A stretch of DNA of 58,532 bases from Actinomycetota bacterium (GCA_016870195.1 VGCC01000012.1:1-58532), one strand, 5' to 3'; counted from the stretch's first letter, positions 1-9,406 are shown. Program-made: numbers and translations. The notes: generated by a model not told the origin, from the sequence alone.

Positions 1-3000
1 CGATGACGCAGTTGCCGCCCGCAGCGCCGGAGCCGACCGTTCCGGGCGCAACCGTGCCGGGGCACCCCCCGGGATAGCCGACGCCACCGCCGGTGGCTCC
101 GGACGTGGCGACGTATGTGGTGCCGTCAGAACCGCCACCACCGCCGCCGAGCGCGGTGATGCTGCCGAAGGACGAGGATCCGCCGGTGCCACCGGACGAT
201 GTCGAGCCACCCGACGTCGAGGTGCCGCCTGCGCCGCCCGCTCCCACTGTGACGCTCACCGATCCACCGGATGTCACGCCCAGATTCGAAGACGATGTCA
301 CGCCTCCGCCGCCACCACCACCGCCTATGCGCGAGCCACCGCCACCGCCGCCACCGACAGCGAGAACGTCTACTGAGTTAACGCCCGCAGGTACCGACCA
401 TGCACAGCTGCCGGCACCTTGGAACTCGAAAACCGTGTAGGGGGTGACTCCCGAGGTGTATGAATACTCCAGCGGTGCGCAGGTGGGCGACTGGTAGCGA
501 AGAATCACCACACCCGAACCGCCCGCACCGCCGGGGCCCGCAAAACCCTCGTTGCCACCACCACCGCCGCCGGTGTTCGCTATGGCTGCTAACGGCGTCG
601 CCCCCGATGTCGCGCGACCATCGCCACCGCCGCCTAGTCCTCCAGAACCGCCTGTCTGACCTCCGAGGGCCCCGCCGCCACCGCCCCCAGCGAAGTAGAC
701 GGTTCCCGCCGATGTCTCGCCGACTCCCAGGCTTGATGCCACAGAGCTGGAAATCCAAGCCACCGAATTGCCGTCACCGCCCGAGCCACCAACCGTTGTT
801 GAGCCCTGCGCACCGGCTGCCCCTGCGCCACCGCCACCGCCACCCGAGCAGCTTTGATTCGCTATCGCGCAACTCCCTGAGGTGGCAGCGCTCGATCCAC
901 CGTTATTGCCCTGGCCAGCCATGCCTGCACCGCCGGAATAGGACGCATTGGTCGAACCCGCGCCACCGCCACCTGAGCCACCGCTCGCACCCGTCTGGAC
1001 GCCGCCCCAGCCCCCACCACCGCCACCACCTGTTGACGTGATAGACCCGAGAACACTGCTGCCGCCGCTCGTCCCTCTCGAGTCGTTTGCACCACCTGCG
1101 CCTCCCGCGCCGACCGTGACAGTGGTGGCGTTCCCCGCGGTAACCGCAAGTGAGCCGGTCTGCATTCCACCAGCACCACCACCGCCGCCTCGGCCCACGC
1201 CGCCGCCACCCCCACCAGCAACAACGAGATAGTCAACGCTCGCTACACCCTGAGGTGGCGTCCATGTGCAGGTTTGCGCTGTCTTAAATGCAACAATCAC
1301 GTAGCCATCAGCACTTGTTGTTGCGCTACCAGAGCACGTTGTTGACGGAGTGATTGCGTAGCGCAAAATTACAATTCCGGAACCACCAGCACCGCCATAT
1401 GCGGCATTTGAAGCACCGCCGCCACCGGAGCCGGTGTTAGCCACCGCTGCATTTCCATTGAGATTTGTTGATGGGTACTTTCCACCGCCCGCACCGCCGA
1501 TACCGCTCCCACCCGCACCGGCCGTGCCGGATGAGAGCGCGGCGTTATCACCGTTAATGCCACCACCACCTCCACCTGAGTAGAGGACAGCTGCGCCAGT
1601 AATGGAGTTCGACACACCCGCGCCGCCCGCTCCACCGGATTGACCCGAGGAATTGCCTCCAGATCCGCCGGCCCCGCCGCCGCCGCCCGCAACACAGTTC
1701 TGCGATCCCACCGTGGATCCGGAGCCACCGTTGTTGACGGAGCCACTTGCCAGGGTCGAGGTTCCCGCTCCAGTCGCCAAACTTGCGGAGTATCCGCAAC
1801 TGAGGCCACCACCACCGGACCCGCCAACAGCAGCCGCATACTGCAGCGTGGCCCCACCGCCACCACCCTTCACCGTTGTCGAGAGCGCAGATGAGTTTCC
1901 ACCGTTCCCGCCAGAACCATTGGCCTGACCCGGACTTCCTCCAGCGCCTACAACGATCGTCTGGGCCGAGCCCGCGGTCACTGCTACAGCAGAGCGCGAG
2001 ACGAATTCACCAGCACCACCACCGCCACCAATGGAACCGCCACCACCGCCGCCGCCCGCCACCAGAACAGCGTCAACTGTCGTCACACCACTTGGCACGG
2101 TCCAGGTGCAAGAACCGGTGTTCTTGAAAGCCACTACCTTGTATGCGGTGCCACCGGCGGTGTACTGCGATTCCTCAGGAATACAAGTTGCCGCCGCGGC
2201 GGTGTTGTAACTGACGATGACGACGCCTGAACCGCCGCTCCCACCGACCTTCGAACTACCTTGGCTGCTGCCTCCACCACCGCCGCCACCGCGATTCGCT
2301 GAGCCGCTTGTCGCCGGCGTGTTGTGACCCCCGTTTCCAGCACCCGAGCCGCCCGTTCCCGCTGTATTCCACGAACCACCTCCGCCACCCGAACCGTAAG
2401 TCAGGGATGCGCCGGTGATGGCGTTGCTCAGACCCGCGCCACCGTTCCCGCCGTTTCCTGACGCCCGGCTCTCGGCGTTACTTCCGGCGGCTGACGCGCC
2501 TCCGCCGCCGGCACCAGTGTCCGTGAATCCGTTTCCACCTGCGAAGGCGCCACTTCCTCCAGCGCTGTTGTTGGCGCCACCACCACCTGAACCGCGAAGC
2601 GCGTATGCGGGAGAGCCCAATGGCGCGTCGGCTCCTCGCGTGGTGCCACTCGAGTTGTAGCTCGCCCCACCACCTCCGCCGCCAACGACGACGGCATTCA
2701 ACTGCGACGGCTGGCCATTCGCACCTGTTGAATTAACGGTGGAGGCTCCGATTCCTCCTTGACCAACTGTGACGACCACAGTGGCACCAGCCACGATTGG
2801 CGCATTCGCTGAATAGGGCTTGGCCGCGCCACCACCACCGCCCGCGCCCGTGTCATTGCCGCCGCCGCCGCCGCCGGCGACGATCAGGGCGTTGGCACTC
2901 GCCACACCAGTCGGCACCCGCCAACCGCCAGCCGCGGTCAGGTAGGAGCGGGGGAACGTGACGACGGTGTTGCTGCCGTTGCTCGTGGTCTGCTTGATGT

Positions 3001-6000
3001 CGGTGTACGTGGGGCCACTGACGGTGCGCAGGTTTGAGGCCGGAAGAGCATCGGTACTCACCGACCGGTTGTAGACGGTTCCGGTGCCGGTGGTGCCGGC
3101 GGGACCCTCGTTGAAGTCGTAGTAGGCGATGAGCCCTGTTGTGCTCGTCGGGCCGTACGTGTGCATGTCCGTCGCGATGGAGGCACTGCGGTCGACGCTG
3201 TAGATGCGGACCTCGTCGATAGCACCGTCGAAGTTTTGCGACGGCCCAGTTCTTCCCCCGACAAAGAGATCGTAGGACGTCGAGTTCCCTAGCGCGAGGG
3301 ATGCAGCGGCTCGGGTATTGGCCAAGGCACCATTGAAGTAGAACTTGATGGCACCTCCAGTCCCCGTCCGGGTCACGGCTACGTGTTGCCATTGACCAGG
3401 CAGTTGGGCAATGCCCGTGTCGTACCAGGGGTCATACCCGGTGAGGCCGTGCCAACTCGACCCGTTTCCGAGTGCGTACTGCCAGGTACCGTTGCGACAG
3501 GAGAAGACGATCGTCAATTCCTTGGAGACAACAGTGTGCTCGCCTGACGAACAGTTCGTCGGCTTCGCCCATGCTTCGAAGGTGAAGTCACCGGAGAGGG
3601 TGCTGAGCATTGAGGAGTTCGATGCGCTCGCCGCGGTCTCTGCCGATCGCGTGAACAGCATCGCGTAGTCCTGGTCGCCGCTGGAGATGGTGGCGATCTG
3701 GGCGAGGGTCAGGATGCCGGCGCCGCAGGAGTAGTCAGGGTTCGTATCGCAGGTGGGGTTGGCGAATGCTTTGACGCTGTCGCGTCCGGTGAGGGCGGTG
3801 AATGCATCGTCAGGGGTGATGGTGGTGTTGCGTGCCGCGAGCAGCGCTGCGCCCGCAGACACATGTGCGGCACTGACGGAGGTGCCGAAGTCGCCTGCAC
3901 GGGTGGGCTGATCCGGGCTTGTGAAGCCAGTGTTCGATGCGGCCTGAACGGGGGCGCTGGTGTCGCCGCCGGGGGCGGCGATGTCGACGACGGGGCCGTA
4001 GTTGGAGTAGTCGGCGCGGACACCGCTGCTGGTGGTGGATCCGACGGTGATGACGCCGTTGCAGTTGCCGGGCGCGTACTTCGCGGCATCGTCGTTGGCG
4101 TTGCCGGCCGCGGCGATGAGGATGCTGCCGCGCTCGCGGGCGCCGGTGATGGCGTCCTGCAGGGCAACCGGGCAGGTCGCCTCGACCGCGAACGACATGT
4201 TCACGACCTTCGACGGATGCGCATTGGCCGGGACACCGTCGACCGTGCCACCCGAGGCCCAGGTGATGGAGGCGGCGATGTCGGAGAGCAGGCCGCCGCG
4301 CCACGACAGGGCGCGGATCGGCTGGATGCTCGCGCCCGGCGCGACGTCGTGGATGAGGCCGGCCATCTTCGTGCCGTGCCAACTGGAGTTGCGGACCGGA
4401 ACGGTCTGGCTCCAGTCACCCGGATCAGCGGGGTTCGCGTCCCGGCCGATCGCACCAAACGTTTCGGGGTTCTCGGAGTCGGCATCGAACGGGACCGGTG
4501 GGGCATTGGCCTGCCGGGAGGCCATGAGTTGCTCAGGGCTTGAGACGAAGTCGTAGCCGCTCACCACGCGCGACTGCAGGTCCGGGTGGCTCGTGATGCC
4601 CGTGTCGATGACCGCGACGCTCACTCCCTGCCCCGCGCTCTCCCGGTCCTCGAGCTGGACTGCGTCCACGCCATAGGTTCCGGAGAGGTTCCATTCCTGC
4701 GAGGGCACTGGAGCGGCAGACGAGGTGGCGGTGTCGGGCGCCGGGTCGGCGGCGGTGAACAGGAACTGATCCGGCTCCGCCCACGCGACGGCGGGGTCGG
4801 CCTGGAGATCCGCCGCGATCTGCTCCGCCTCCGCCAGCGCCACGGGCTCGCTCAGCTCAACCAGGACTGCATCGTCACTGACCTTCGCCCCTACCGTGAG
4901 ATCCACAGCCGGCAGGTCCGTGGCGTTCTCCAGGCGCTCCTCCCCCGGCACCAACGCTTGCCCCTCTTCCACGTCGGTGGTGAACTCCACGATCAGGCCC
5001 GCGACAACGCCTTCCACACCCGTCGTCGGAGTCGCCCACACGATCTCCGAACCCTCCGACCGGCCATTCCCCGTGACCGCGAACACCTCGAACGAGTAGC
5101 GCACCCCGTTACGTAGACCCAATACCGACACCTCAGGAGTCTGGGACTCCACAACCCGCTCCATACCGCCACCAATTACCAGGGTGAGGTACTTCTCGGC
5201 CCGCACTGCACCCCCCTTCGACACGGGGCTCGGGGAGGGAGCTGGTTTCACCGACGGGCTCACCGACGCGGACACCGACGGTGATGCCGAAAGTGACGGT
5301 GACACCGATGGCGACGGCGACGGCGACAGTGACGGTGACGGTGATACCGAAGCAGAAGGTGACGCCGAGGACGTCGGTGACGCGGTCGAGGAGGACGCGG
5401 GTGACGGGAGAGGTACCGGCGGTGCTGACGCAGTCGGAGATGCAACAGGAGTCGCCTCCAACTGCTCATCAGCACTGATCACTTCGAAAGCAACCACCTC
5501 AGAGCCCGCAGGAGCCAGGGAACGCGGAGTCACGGTGCGGTCCGATTCACGCGCGCCTGCTGTCGGGATGGGAGACGCCGGTGCGCCGGGGGCCGACGAA
5601 AATACAACGGCAGGAGACGGTGAGGCGCTGCCCCTCAGACTTGTGGACTCACGTTCACCCACTGATGGTGACGGCAAAGCGGATGTACTCGGTGACGGAG
5701 AGAGTGATAGCGAACTCGAAGGGGTTGCAGTCGGGCGGGGGCTGAAGGACGTGGGCGCAGCAGGCGCCTCCGAGGCAGTTGACCCGTCCGACCAGGCCAG
5801 GTCCACCCGGTTGACCCCCGCGGTGGCTACCACGCTCACCGGGACCGAGGGACAGTCCACGATCGTCATCTCGGAGGTTGGTGAGGGAGACGGTGAAGGG
5901 CCGGCGGATGCTGGCGGGCCGGCGGATGCAGAGGGGCTCGGGGAAGCAGCCGGCCGGGAAGGCGAAAGGGAAGGGGTCGCCGAAGGTCGTGGGGTGCCAC

Positions 6001-6799
6001 CAGCGGAGGTAGAAGGTTCCGGTGTAGTGGTAGTCGTCTCTCTCGAAGGGGTTGGTGAGGGAGACGGTGAAGTGCCGGCGGATGCTGGCGGGCCGGCGGA
6101 TGCAGAGGGGCTCGGGGAAGCAGCCGGCCGGGAAGGCGAAAGCGAAGGGGTCGCCGAAGGTCGTGGGGTGCCACCAGCGGAGGTAGAAGGTTCCGGTGTA
6201 GTGGTAGTCGTCTCGCTCGAAGGGGTTGGACCTGTCGGGGTGGACTCCGCTGGAGCGGGAGCACCTTCTTCGATAGCGGACGAAGTCTCAGCACGGACCT
6301 CCGACTTCACCGATCCGCGCGCAGAACGTAGTGACACTCCACCCGTTGTATCGGCGGGCGCTACCGCAGCGGGAGTCGAAACGGTTGGTGACGACACGGG
6401 GTCTGTGCTCACGGTAGCCGAAGGGGACGGGGAACTACTTGGTCGCGCGGATTCGGTCAACGTTGGTGTCGGCGACGGTGTTGCGGTCCCGCTCGGAGTA
6501 CTGCTCGGAGCACTCGACGGTGAGGCGCTGCCCCTCACACTTGTGGACTCACGTTCACCCACTGATGGTGACGGCAAAGCGGATGTACTCGGTGACGGAG
6601 AGAGTGATTGCGAACTCGTAGGGGTTGCAGTCGGGCGGGGGCTGACGGGGGGGGTGCACAACGGCGGAAGGTCAGCGTTAGAAGTTGTAGACGAGCGTGC
6701 TCGTTCCTCGGTTGCGGCTTGTGCCGGAGCCTGGGCAGCAGAAAGCATCACCGCGATGGTCGCCATCGCGGCGGATACCGCCATCCACCGCTGCTTCAC
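1..6799 (-). CDS. Giant secreted subtilisin-like protease with LamG and glycine-rich modules (3' partial)
   Basis: Secreted serine protease of peptidase family S8, at least 2,266 residues. It is still open at the left window edge, so the C-terminus is unseen. Read from a GTG, it starts with a signal peptide (1-32, cut near APAQAA) and a Ser/Pro/Thr-rich stretch to about 310. Residues 310-345 and 530-592 resemble two halves of one FN3 fold separated by about 180 Ser/Pro-rich residues. An I9-like propeptide (about 599-678) precedes the catalytic residues, all in one frame: Asp732 (VIDTG), His808 (WHGTKMAG), Asn900 (AAAGNAND) and Ser974 (GTSVSAAH). A LamG-like domain (about 1050-1217) and four glycine-rich modules (bases 2970-2225, 2200-1365, 1345-510, 470-edge) follow. 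Each module opens with a CTWTVP-like strand and ends GSGVVILRY-like, as in Pfam Gly_rich_2. An in-frame ATG at 6880 is an alternative start. The substrate is unknown. A surface adhesin or processing protease is an inference. Confidence 0.88.
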   Translation of the reverse strand, partial: MKQRWMAVSAAMATIAVMLSAAQAPAQAATEERARSSTTSNADLPPLCTPPVSPRPTATPTSSQSLSPSPSTSALPSPSVGERESTSVRGSASPSSAPSSTPSGTATPSPTPTLTESARPSSSPSPSATVSTDPVSSPTVSTPAAVAPADTTGGVSLRSARGSVKSEVRAETSSAIEEGAPAPAESTPTGPTPSSETTTTTPEPSTSAGGTPRPSATPSLSPSRPAASPSPSASAGPPASAGTSPSPSPTPSRETTTTTPEPSTSAGGTPRPSATPSLSPSRPAASPSPSASAGPPASAGPSPSPSPTSEMTIVDCPSVPVSVVATAGVNRVDLAWSDGSTASEAPAAPTSFSPRPTATPSSSLSLSPSPSTSALPSPSVGERESTSLRGSASPSPAVVFSSAPGAPASPIPTAGARESDRTVTPRSLAPAGSEVVAFEVISADEQLEATPVASPTASAPPVPLPSPASSSTASPTSSASPSASVSPSPSLSPSPSPSVSPSLSASPSVSASVSPSVKPAPSPSPVSKGGAVRAEKYLTLVIGGGMERVVESQTPEVSVLGLRNGVRYSFEVFAVTGNGRSEGSEIVWATPTTGVEGVVAGLIVEFTTDVEEGQALVPGEERLENATDLPAVDLTVGAKVSDDAVLVELSEPVALAEAEQIAADLQADPAVAWAEPDQFLFTAADPAPDTATSSAAPVPSQEWNLSGTYGVDAVQLEDRESAGQGVSVAVIDTGITSHPDLQSRVVSGYDFVSSPEQLMASRQANAPPVPFDADSENPETFGAIGRDANPADPGDWSQTVPVRNSSWHGTKMAGLIHDVAPGASIQPIRALSWRGGLLSDIAASITWASGGTVDGVPANAHPSKVVNMSFAVEATCPVALQDAITGARERGSILIAAAGNANDDAAKYAPGNCNGVITVGSTTSSGVRADYSNYGPVVDIAAPGGDTSAPVQAASNTGFTSPDQPTRAGDFGTSVSAAHVSAGAALLAARNTTITPDDAFTALTGRDSVKAFANPTCDTNPDYSCGAGILTLAQIATISSGDQDYAMLFTRSAETAASASNSSMLSTLSGDFTFEAWAKPTNCSSGEHTVVSKELTIVFSCRNGTWQYALGNGSSWHGLTGYDPWYDTGIAQLPGQWQHVAVTRTGTGGAIKFYFNGALANTRAAASLALGNSTSYDLFVGGRTGPSQNFDGAIDEVRIYSVDRSASIATDMHTYGPTSTTGLIAYYDFNEGPAGTTGTGTVYNRSVSTDALPASNLRTVSGPTYTDIKQTTSNGSNTVVTFPRSYLTAAGGWRVPTGVASANALIVAGGGGGGNDTGAGGGGGAAKPYSANAPIVAGATVVVTVGQGGIGASTVNSTGANGQPSQLNAVVVGGGGGGASYNSSGTTRGADAPLGSPAYALRGSGGGGANNSAGGSGAFAGGNGFTDTGAGGGGASAAGSNAESRASGNGGNGGAGLSNAITGASLTYGSGGGGGSWNTAGTGGSGAGNGGHNTPATSGSANRGGGGGGGSSQGSSKVGGSGGSGVVIVSYNTAAAATCIPEESQYTAGGTAYKVVAFKNTGSCTWTVPSGVTTVDAVLVAGGGGGGGSIGGGGGAGEFVSRSAVAVTAGSAQTIVVGAGGSPGQANGSGGNGGNSSALSTTVKGGGGGATLQYAAAVGGSGGGGLSCGYSASLATGAGTSTLASGSVNNGGSGSTVGSQNCVAGGGGGAGGSGGNSSGQSGGAGGAGVSNSITGAAVLYSGGGGGGINGDNAALSSGTAGAGGSGIGGAGGGKYPSTNLNGNAAVANTGSGGGGASNAAYGGAGGSGIVILRYAITPSTTCSGSATTSADGYVIVAFKTAQTCTWTPPQGVASVDYLVVAGGGGGGVGRGGGGGAGGMQTGSLAVTAGNATTVTVGAGGAGGANDSRGTSGGSSVLGSITSTGGGGGGGWGGVQTGASGGSGGGGAGSTNASYSGGAGMAGQGNNGGSSAATSGSCAIANQSCSGGGGGGAGAAGAQGSTTVGGSGGDGNSVAWISSSVASSLGVGETSAGTVYFAGGGGGGALGGQTGGSGGLGGGGDGRATSGATPLAAIANTGGGGGGNEGFAGPGGAGGSGVVILRYQSPTCAPLEYSYTSGVTPYTVFEFQGAGSCAWSVPAGVNSVDVLAVGGGGGGGSRIGGGGGGGGVTSSSNLGVTSGGSVSVTVGAGGAGGTSTSGGSTSSGGTGGSSSFGSITALGGGGGGSDGTTYVATSGATGGGVGYPGGCPGTVAPGTVGSGAAGGNCVI
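5616..5745. repeat. Dispersed 130-bp repeat, copy 1
   Basis: Matches 6516-6645 with about four mismatches. The two copies are exactly 900 bp (300 codons) apart and lie in the same frame of the subtilase gene, in its Ser/Pro-rich linkers on either side of the FN3 half-domain. Confidence 0.9.
5877..6224. repeat. Two tandem 174-bp copies inside the subtilase gene
   Basis: Copy 1 is 5877-6050 and copy 2 is 6051-6224, differing at only a few bases. The period is 58 codons, so the repeat stays in frame and adds Ser/Pro/Thr-rich sequence including a run of Thr. It reads as recent in-frame duplication of a low-complexity linker. Confidence 0.93.
6516..6645. repeat. Dispersed 130-bp repeat, copy 2
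   Basis: Partner of 5616-5745. It encodes the Ser/Pro-rich segment shortly after the signal peptide of the subtilase. Confidence 0.9.
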
Positions 6800-6883
6800 G
6801 GCAGCACAAAGCCCTTCTTCGCGTCGTGTGTGGGGAAGGCAAGTCGGGGAAAACCCCCAAAATTCCTCATGCCCTGCCATCTG

Positions 6884-6911
6884 ACGGTAAGTCGGCTAGT
6901 CAGAGCAGCAA
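6884..6911 (-). promoter_or_regulatory. Candidate promoter of the subtilase gene
   Basis: On the minus strand TTGCTG (6911-6906) and TACCGT (6889-6884) are separated by 16 bases. This would start transcription near 6877, leaving a leader of about 75 bases before the GTG at 6799. GAAGAAGG sits in that leader upstream of the GTG. Confidence 0.4.
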
Positions 6912-6962
6912 AAAATAAATCGGGTCATTCACGAAAGTGTGTAACTCACCCAAGTCACTATG

Positions 6963-6976
6963 TTCGGATATCCGAA
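6963..6976. promoter_or_regulatory. Perfect 14-bp palindrome upstream of the subtilase
   Basis: TTCGGATATCCGAA is a perfect palindrome ten bases past the histidine kinase stop codon and about 50 bases upstream of the candidate subtilase promoter. It could be the operator for the adjacent LuxR-type regulator, since dimeric regulators bind such sites. This is an inference from position only. Confidence 0.3.
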
Positions 6977-6985
6977 TGTGGCACT

Positions 6986-8698
6986 TTAGGTTGGTGACGG
7001 GGAAGGTGAAGCCCTGAGCAGCACCTCCAGGGCCGTTCCACCCTGCGAATTCCTGGTCCGACGCCACGAACCGGGAGCCACTCTGTCCATGATTCGCGAG
7101 CCCAATCCCGGCGTCGATAGTGCACTGAAAACACCATCGTCGTCGACGGTAATCAGGAGGCCTTGCACCGTTTCATTCACGCGCACGTGGACATTTCGAG
7201 CCGCTCCATGTCGCACCGCGTTAGTTACACCTTCTCCCACTACATCGTTCAGCGCACGCATGACACCAGAATGAACCGGCGCGGCCGCTGTCACTTCGTA
7301 CGTGATGGCGACCAGCCCCAACCACGAGTCAACTATCGCAGCAAGCAGAGCCTCTATATCGGCTGACTCATCCACTTGGATCGCGGCGAGATCAATCTCT
7401 ACAAGTCGCCACACCTCAGAGAAGGCACTAAACGCCGCATCTACCTGACCACTACTGATCGCCTGCTTCAATCGCATGGATGCGGCGGTCAGATTGGCGC
7501 CTAGCGTGCTGTGAAGGTGAGTTGCGATCTCTTGACGAAGGCGAACTTCTTCTCGCTCGAGCACGTTTGCCCGGACTTCCGTCTGCGAAATTGAAGCATG
7601 CAGATCTTCCATCACATGGGCCTCGGCGACATTCGATGCACGCATTACGCCCCCGAGAAACATGAAAAACACCAGCGAGAGGCCGATGAGGAGGCCAAAG
7701 TCAGGATCCTCACTTACCGTGGGAAGCAGAACCGGCGCCGCAACCGACGTGAGCGGCCCACCCAGCCCCAGTGCGACGAGGAAGCCCGGGTAGGCAGCTC
7801 CTGCCCACCTCGGCCCCTCAGCGAGAACTCGGTTGCCGACCCAGGCGACGAGGGCTCCCCAGGCCACCGGGATGAGGATGAGGGCCATGGCCGCGAGCCA
7901 GCCCCAGTAGCGGCTGGTGAGCAGCACCCCGAGGGGCCAGCCGACGACGAGGGGCCAGAAAGAGAAGGGCCGCTTCACGATCATCGCGCTGATGAGGCCC
8001 AGAGAGACCGAAGTCTTGGACCGAGCCTCCTGCCAGAGAGTCCTGGGCAAGTCCTGAGACATCTGCTGGGCGAGCGCGTCGACTGCCTCCCGCCAGTCAT
8101 GAGGGCCGAAGCCCCTGGGCACTTCCGCCAAAGATCGCTGGACTCCGCCCTGAACCTCCTCTCGAACTGCTTGACGCATAGCGCCCAGATAGATGTCCGA
8201 CTGCGCCCCACGAATCTCCACCGCGACGAGTTCATCGAGAAGGCGATCCCTTTCGCGCCGAAACTGTTCCAGGGACCCAAGACCCCATGCGGTGACAGGA
8301 ACGATGACAGCGCCTAGCCAGAACCCTGTGACAAGACGCTCGATCGGCTGGGCTTGGCTCACAGACCCGGTGGCTTCCATGTAGAGCACGAGGAGCCCAC
8401 TGCGCGCAGCCCACGAGAGGCCACCTACGCAGACGACCACCACAACAGGTACCGGAGAAATGTGTCGCTGCCGCAGGAGGGAGACCGACGCAATCCATTG
8501 CACTACGCCGGTCGCGGCATACGTCGCGACGCCAACGAGGGCGCCTACGCCGACGTGCTGCCACGACCCAAGAAAGGCTTCGGGGACACTGAGGATCATC
8601 CAGACGATTGCGATCGGAGCGAGGAGGAGGTAACCGCGCAGGGACACGGCCCACCGACCCCCGATCAGATGGCCCACGCGACCCCAACTAGTCCGCAC
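6986..8698 (-). CDS. Membrane histidine kinase, NarL/LiaS-like architecture
   Basis: Sensor kinase of about 570 residues that would phosphorylate the response regulator encoded just upstream. The N-terminal half holds about eight hydrophobic segments in two blocks. After a coiled stretch comes a HisKA_3-like box, IATHLHSTLGANLTAA, and a C-terminal HATPase with N box GEGVTNAVRHG, DDDG and GLGSRIMD. The usual Asp/Glu after the phospho-acceptor His is Ser here. I chose the GTG at 8698, which overlaps the regulator's stop codon and is preceded by GGTGGGG. The open frame extends further to 8842. The signal is unknown, but the large membrane half suggests it is sensed in the membrane or envelope. 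Confidence 0.82.
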   Translation of the reverse strand: MRTSWGRVGHLIGGRWAVSLRGYLLLAPIAIVWMILSVPEAFLGSWQHVGVGALVGVATYAATGVVQWIASVSLLRQRHISPVPVVVVVCVGGLSWAARSGLLVLYMEATGSVSQAQPIERLVTGFWLGAVIVPVTAWGLGSLEQFRRERDRLLDELVAVEIRGAQSDIYLGAMRQAVREEVQGGVQRSLAEVPRGFGPHDWREAVDALAQQMSQDLPRTLWQEARSKTSVSLGLISAMIVKRPFSFWPLVVGWPLGVLLTSRYWGWLAAMALILIPVAWGALVAWVGNRVLAEGPRWAGAAYPGFLVALGLGGPLTSVAAPVLLPTVSEDPDFGLLIGLSLVFFMFLGGVMRASNVAEAHVMEDLHASISQTEVRANVLEREEVRLRQEIATHLHSTLGANLTAASMRLKQAISSGQVDAAFSAFSEVWRLVEIDLAAIQVDESADIEALLAAIVDSWLGLVAITYEVTAAAPVHSGVMRALNDVVGEGVTNAVRHGAARNVHVRVNETVQGLLITVDDDGVFSALSTPGLGSRIMDRVAPGSWRRTRNSQGGTALEVLLRASPSPSPT

Positions 8699-9323
8699 GG
8701 CCCCCACCGATGAGGGAGTAATAGGCCTGGGTGAGGAGAACGCGTGCGTTCGATCCTTCATTGACGTCGATTCCGAGCTTGGCAACAATCCGCGCGACAG
8801 CAGTCTCGACAGCACGGTCGGTGACGACCCTCCGGCGAGCAATCTCAGCGTTCGTAAGTCCGTCCGCCACCATCCGCAGGATCTCCATCTGTGTGTCGGT
8901 CAATGGAACGTACCCGCTTACCATGTTTAGCGGCCGCTCGATGGCGCCCAAAGCCAAGTCGACCTTCTCGCGCAACTCCTCCGTCGAGTCGATGTCGTTC
9001 TTCACGGCGTACACGGCGCGCGGAGGGAGAGGCCGCTGCGAACCGGCCAAGAGCCTTGGGTCCGCATAGGACGTCAAAATCACAATTCCCACGTCGGGAT
9101 TCACTCGACGGAGGCCATGAGCCAAATCAATGCCGCTCGGGCCCGGACCCAAGTGAAGGTCCACAACTGCACAGTCGACGTCATGTTCTTCTATGGCCCG
9201 CATGGCCTCCTTGGCAGTCCCCACGGCCTCCACGATCACGCAGTCCTCCGAGCGCAGCGAGGCCGCAACGGTCGAGCGCGTGAAGGGGTTGTCCTCGACG
9301 AGAAGGACCTTCACCCGTTTCAT
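8688..9323 (-). CDS. LuxR/NarL-family response regulator
   Basis: DNA-binding response regulator of 211 residues. The receiver domain (1-125) has the acidic pair Glu10/Asp11, phospho-acceptor Asp55 in AVVDLHLGP, a Thr/Ser switch in ILTSYADP and a conserved Lys in YAVKND. The C-terminal helix-turn-helix runs from LTDTQMEILRMVADGLTNAE to about 190 and is of LuxR type. It overlaps the histidine kinase gene by 11 bases, so the pair is co-translated. The next gene in the same direction after the kinase is the giant protease, a plausible target. Confidence 0.9.
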   Translation of the reverse strand: MKRVKVLLVEDNPFTRSTVAASLRSEDCVIVEAVGTAKEAMRAIEEHDVDCAVVDLHLGPGPSGIDLAHGLRRVNPDVGIVILTSYADPRLLAGSQRPLPPRAVYAVKNDIDSTEELREKVDLALGAIERPLNMVSGYVPLTDTQMEILRMVADGLTNAEIARRRVVTDRAVETAVARIVAKLGIDVNEGSNARVLLTQAYYSLIGGGRAD

Positions 9324-9367
9324 TCACAGCCCCCAAACACCCCCGTTCACCGCCATTTGAAGACTAG

Positions 9368-9396
9368 CGGGCCCAGGCCCGTGGGGTAGTTTCCCC
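9368..9396. other. Two short hairpins between surf1 and the response regulator
   Basis: CGGGCC-CA-GGCCCG (9368-9381) and GGGG-TAGTTT-CCCC (9383-9396) lie between the two minus-strand genes. Neither is followed by a T tract on either strand, so I do not call them intrinsic terminators. They may still mark the operon boundary. Confidence 0.3.
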
Positions 9397-9406
9397 GGAC
9401 AAACCT

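Noticed and set aside
93-1232. Proline-rich plus-strand frames (PPPPPP runs)
   Set aside because: They are antisense to GGC/GGT glycine runs of the protease modules and have no domain content or promoter.
5616-6645. CRISPR-like repeat array
   Set aside because: The repeats are 174 and 130 bp, in frame with a coding region, and lack short repeats with unique spacers of constant length.
5184-6884. A 566-codon plus-strand reading frame rich in Gly, Asp and Glu
   Set aside because: It is the complement of the Ser/Pro-rich part of the protease gene. The minus-strand frame continues in phase into propeptide and catalytic residues, which the plus frame cannot explain.
9368-9396. Intrinsic terminator after surf1
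   Set aside because: The hairpins lack a following T tract in either direction.
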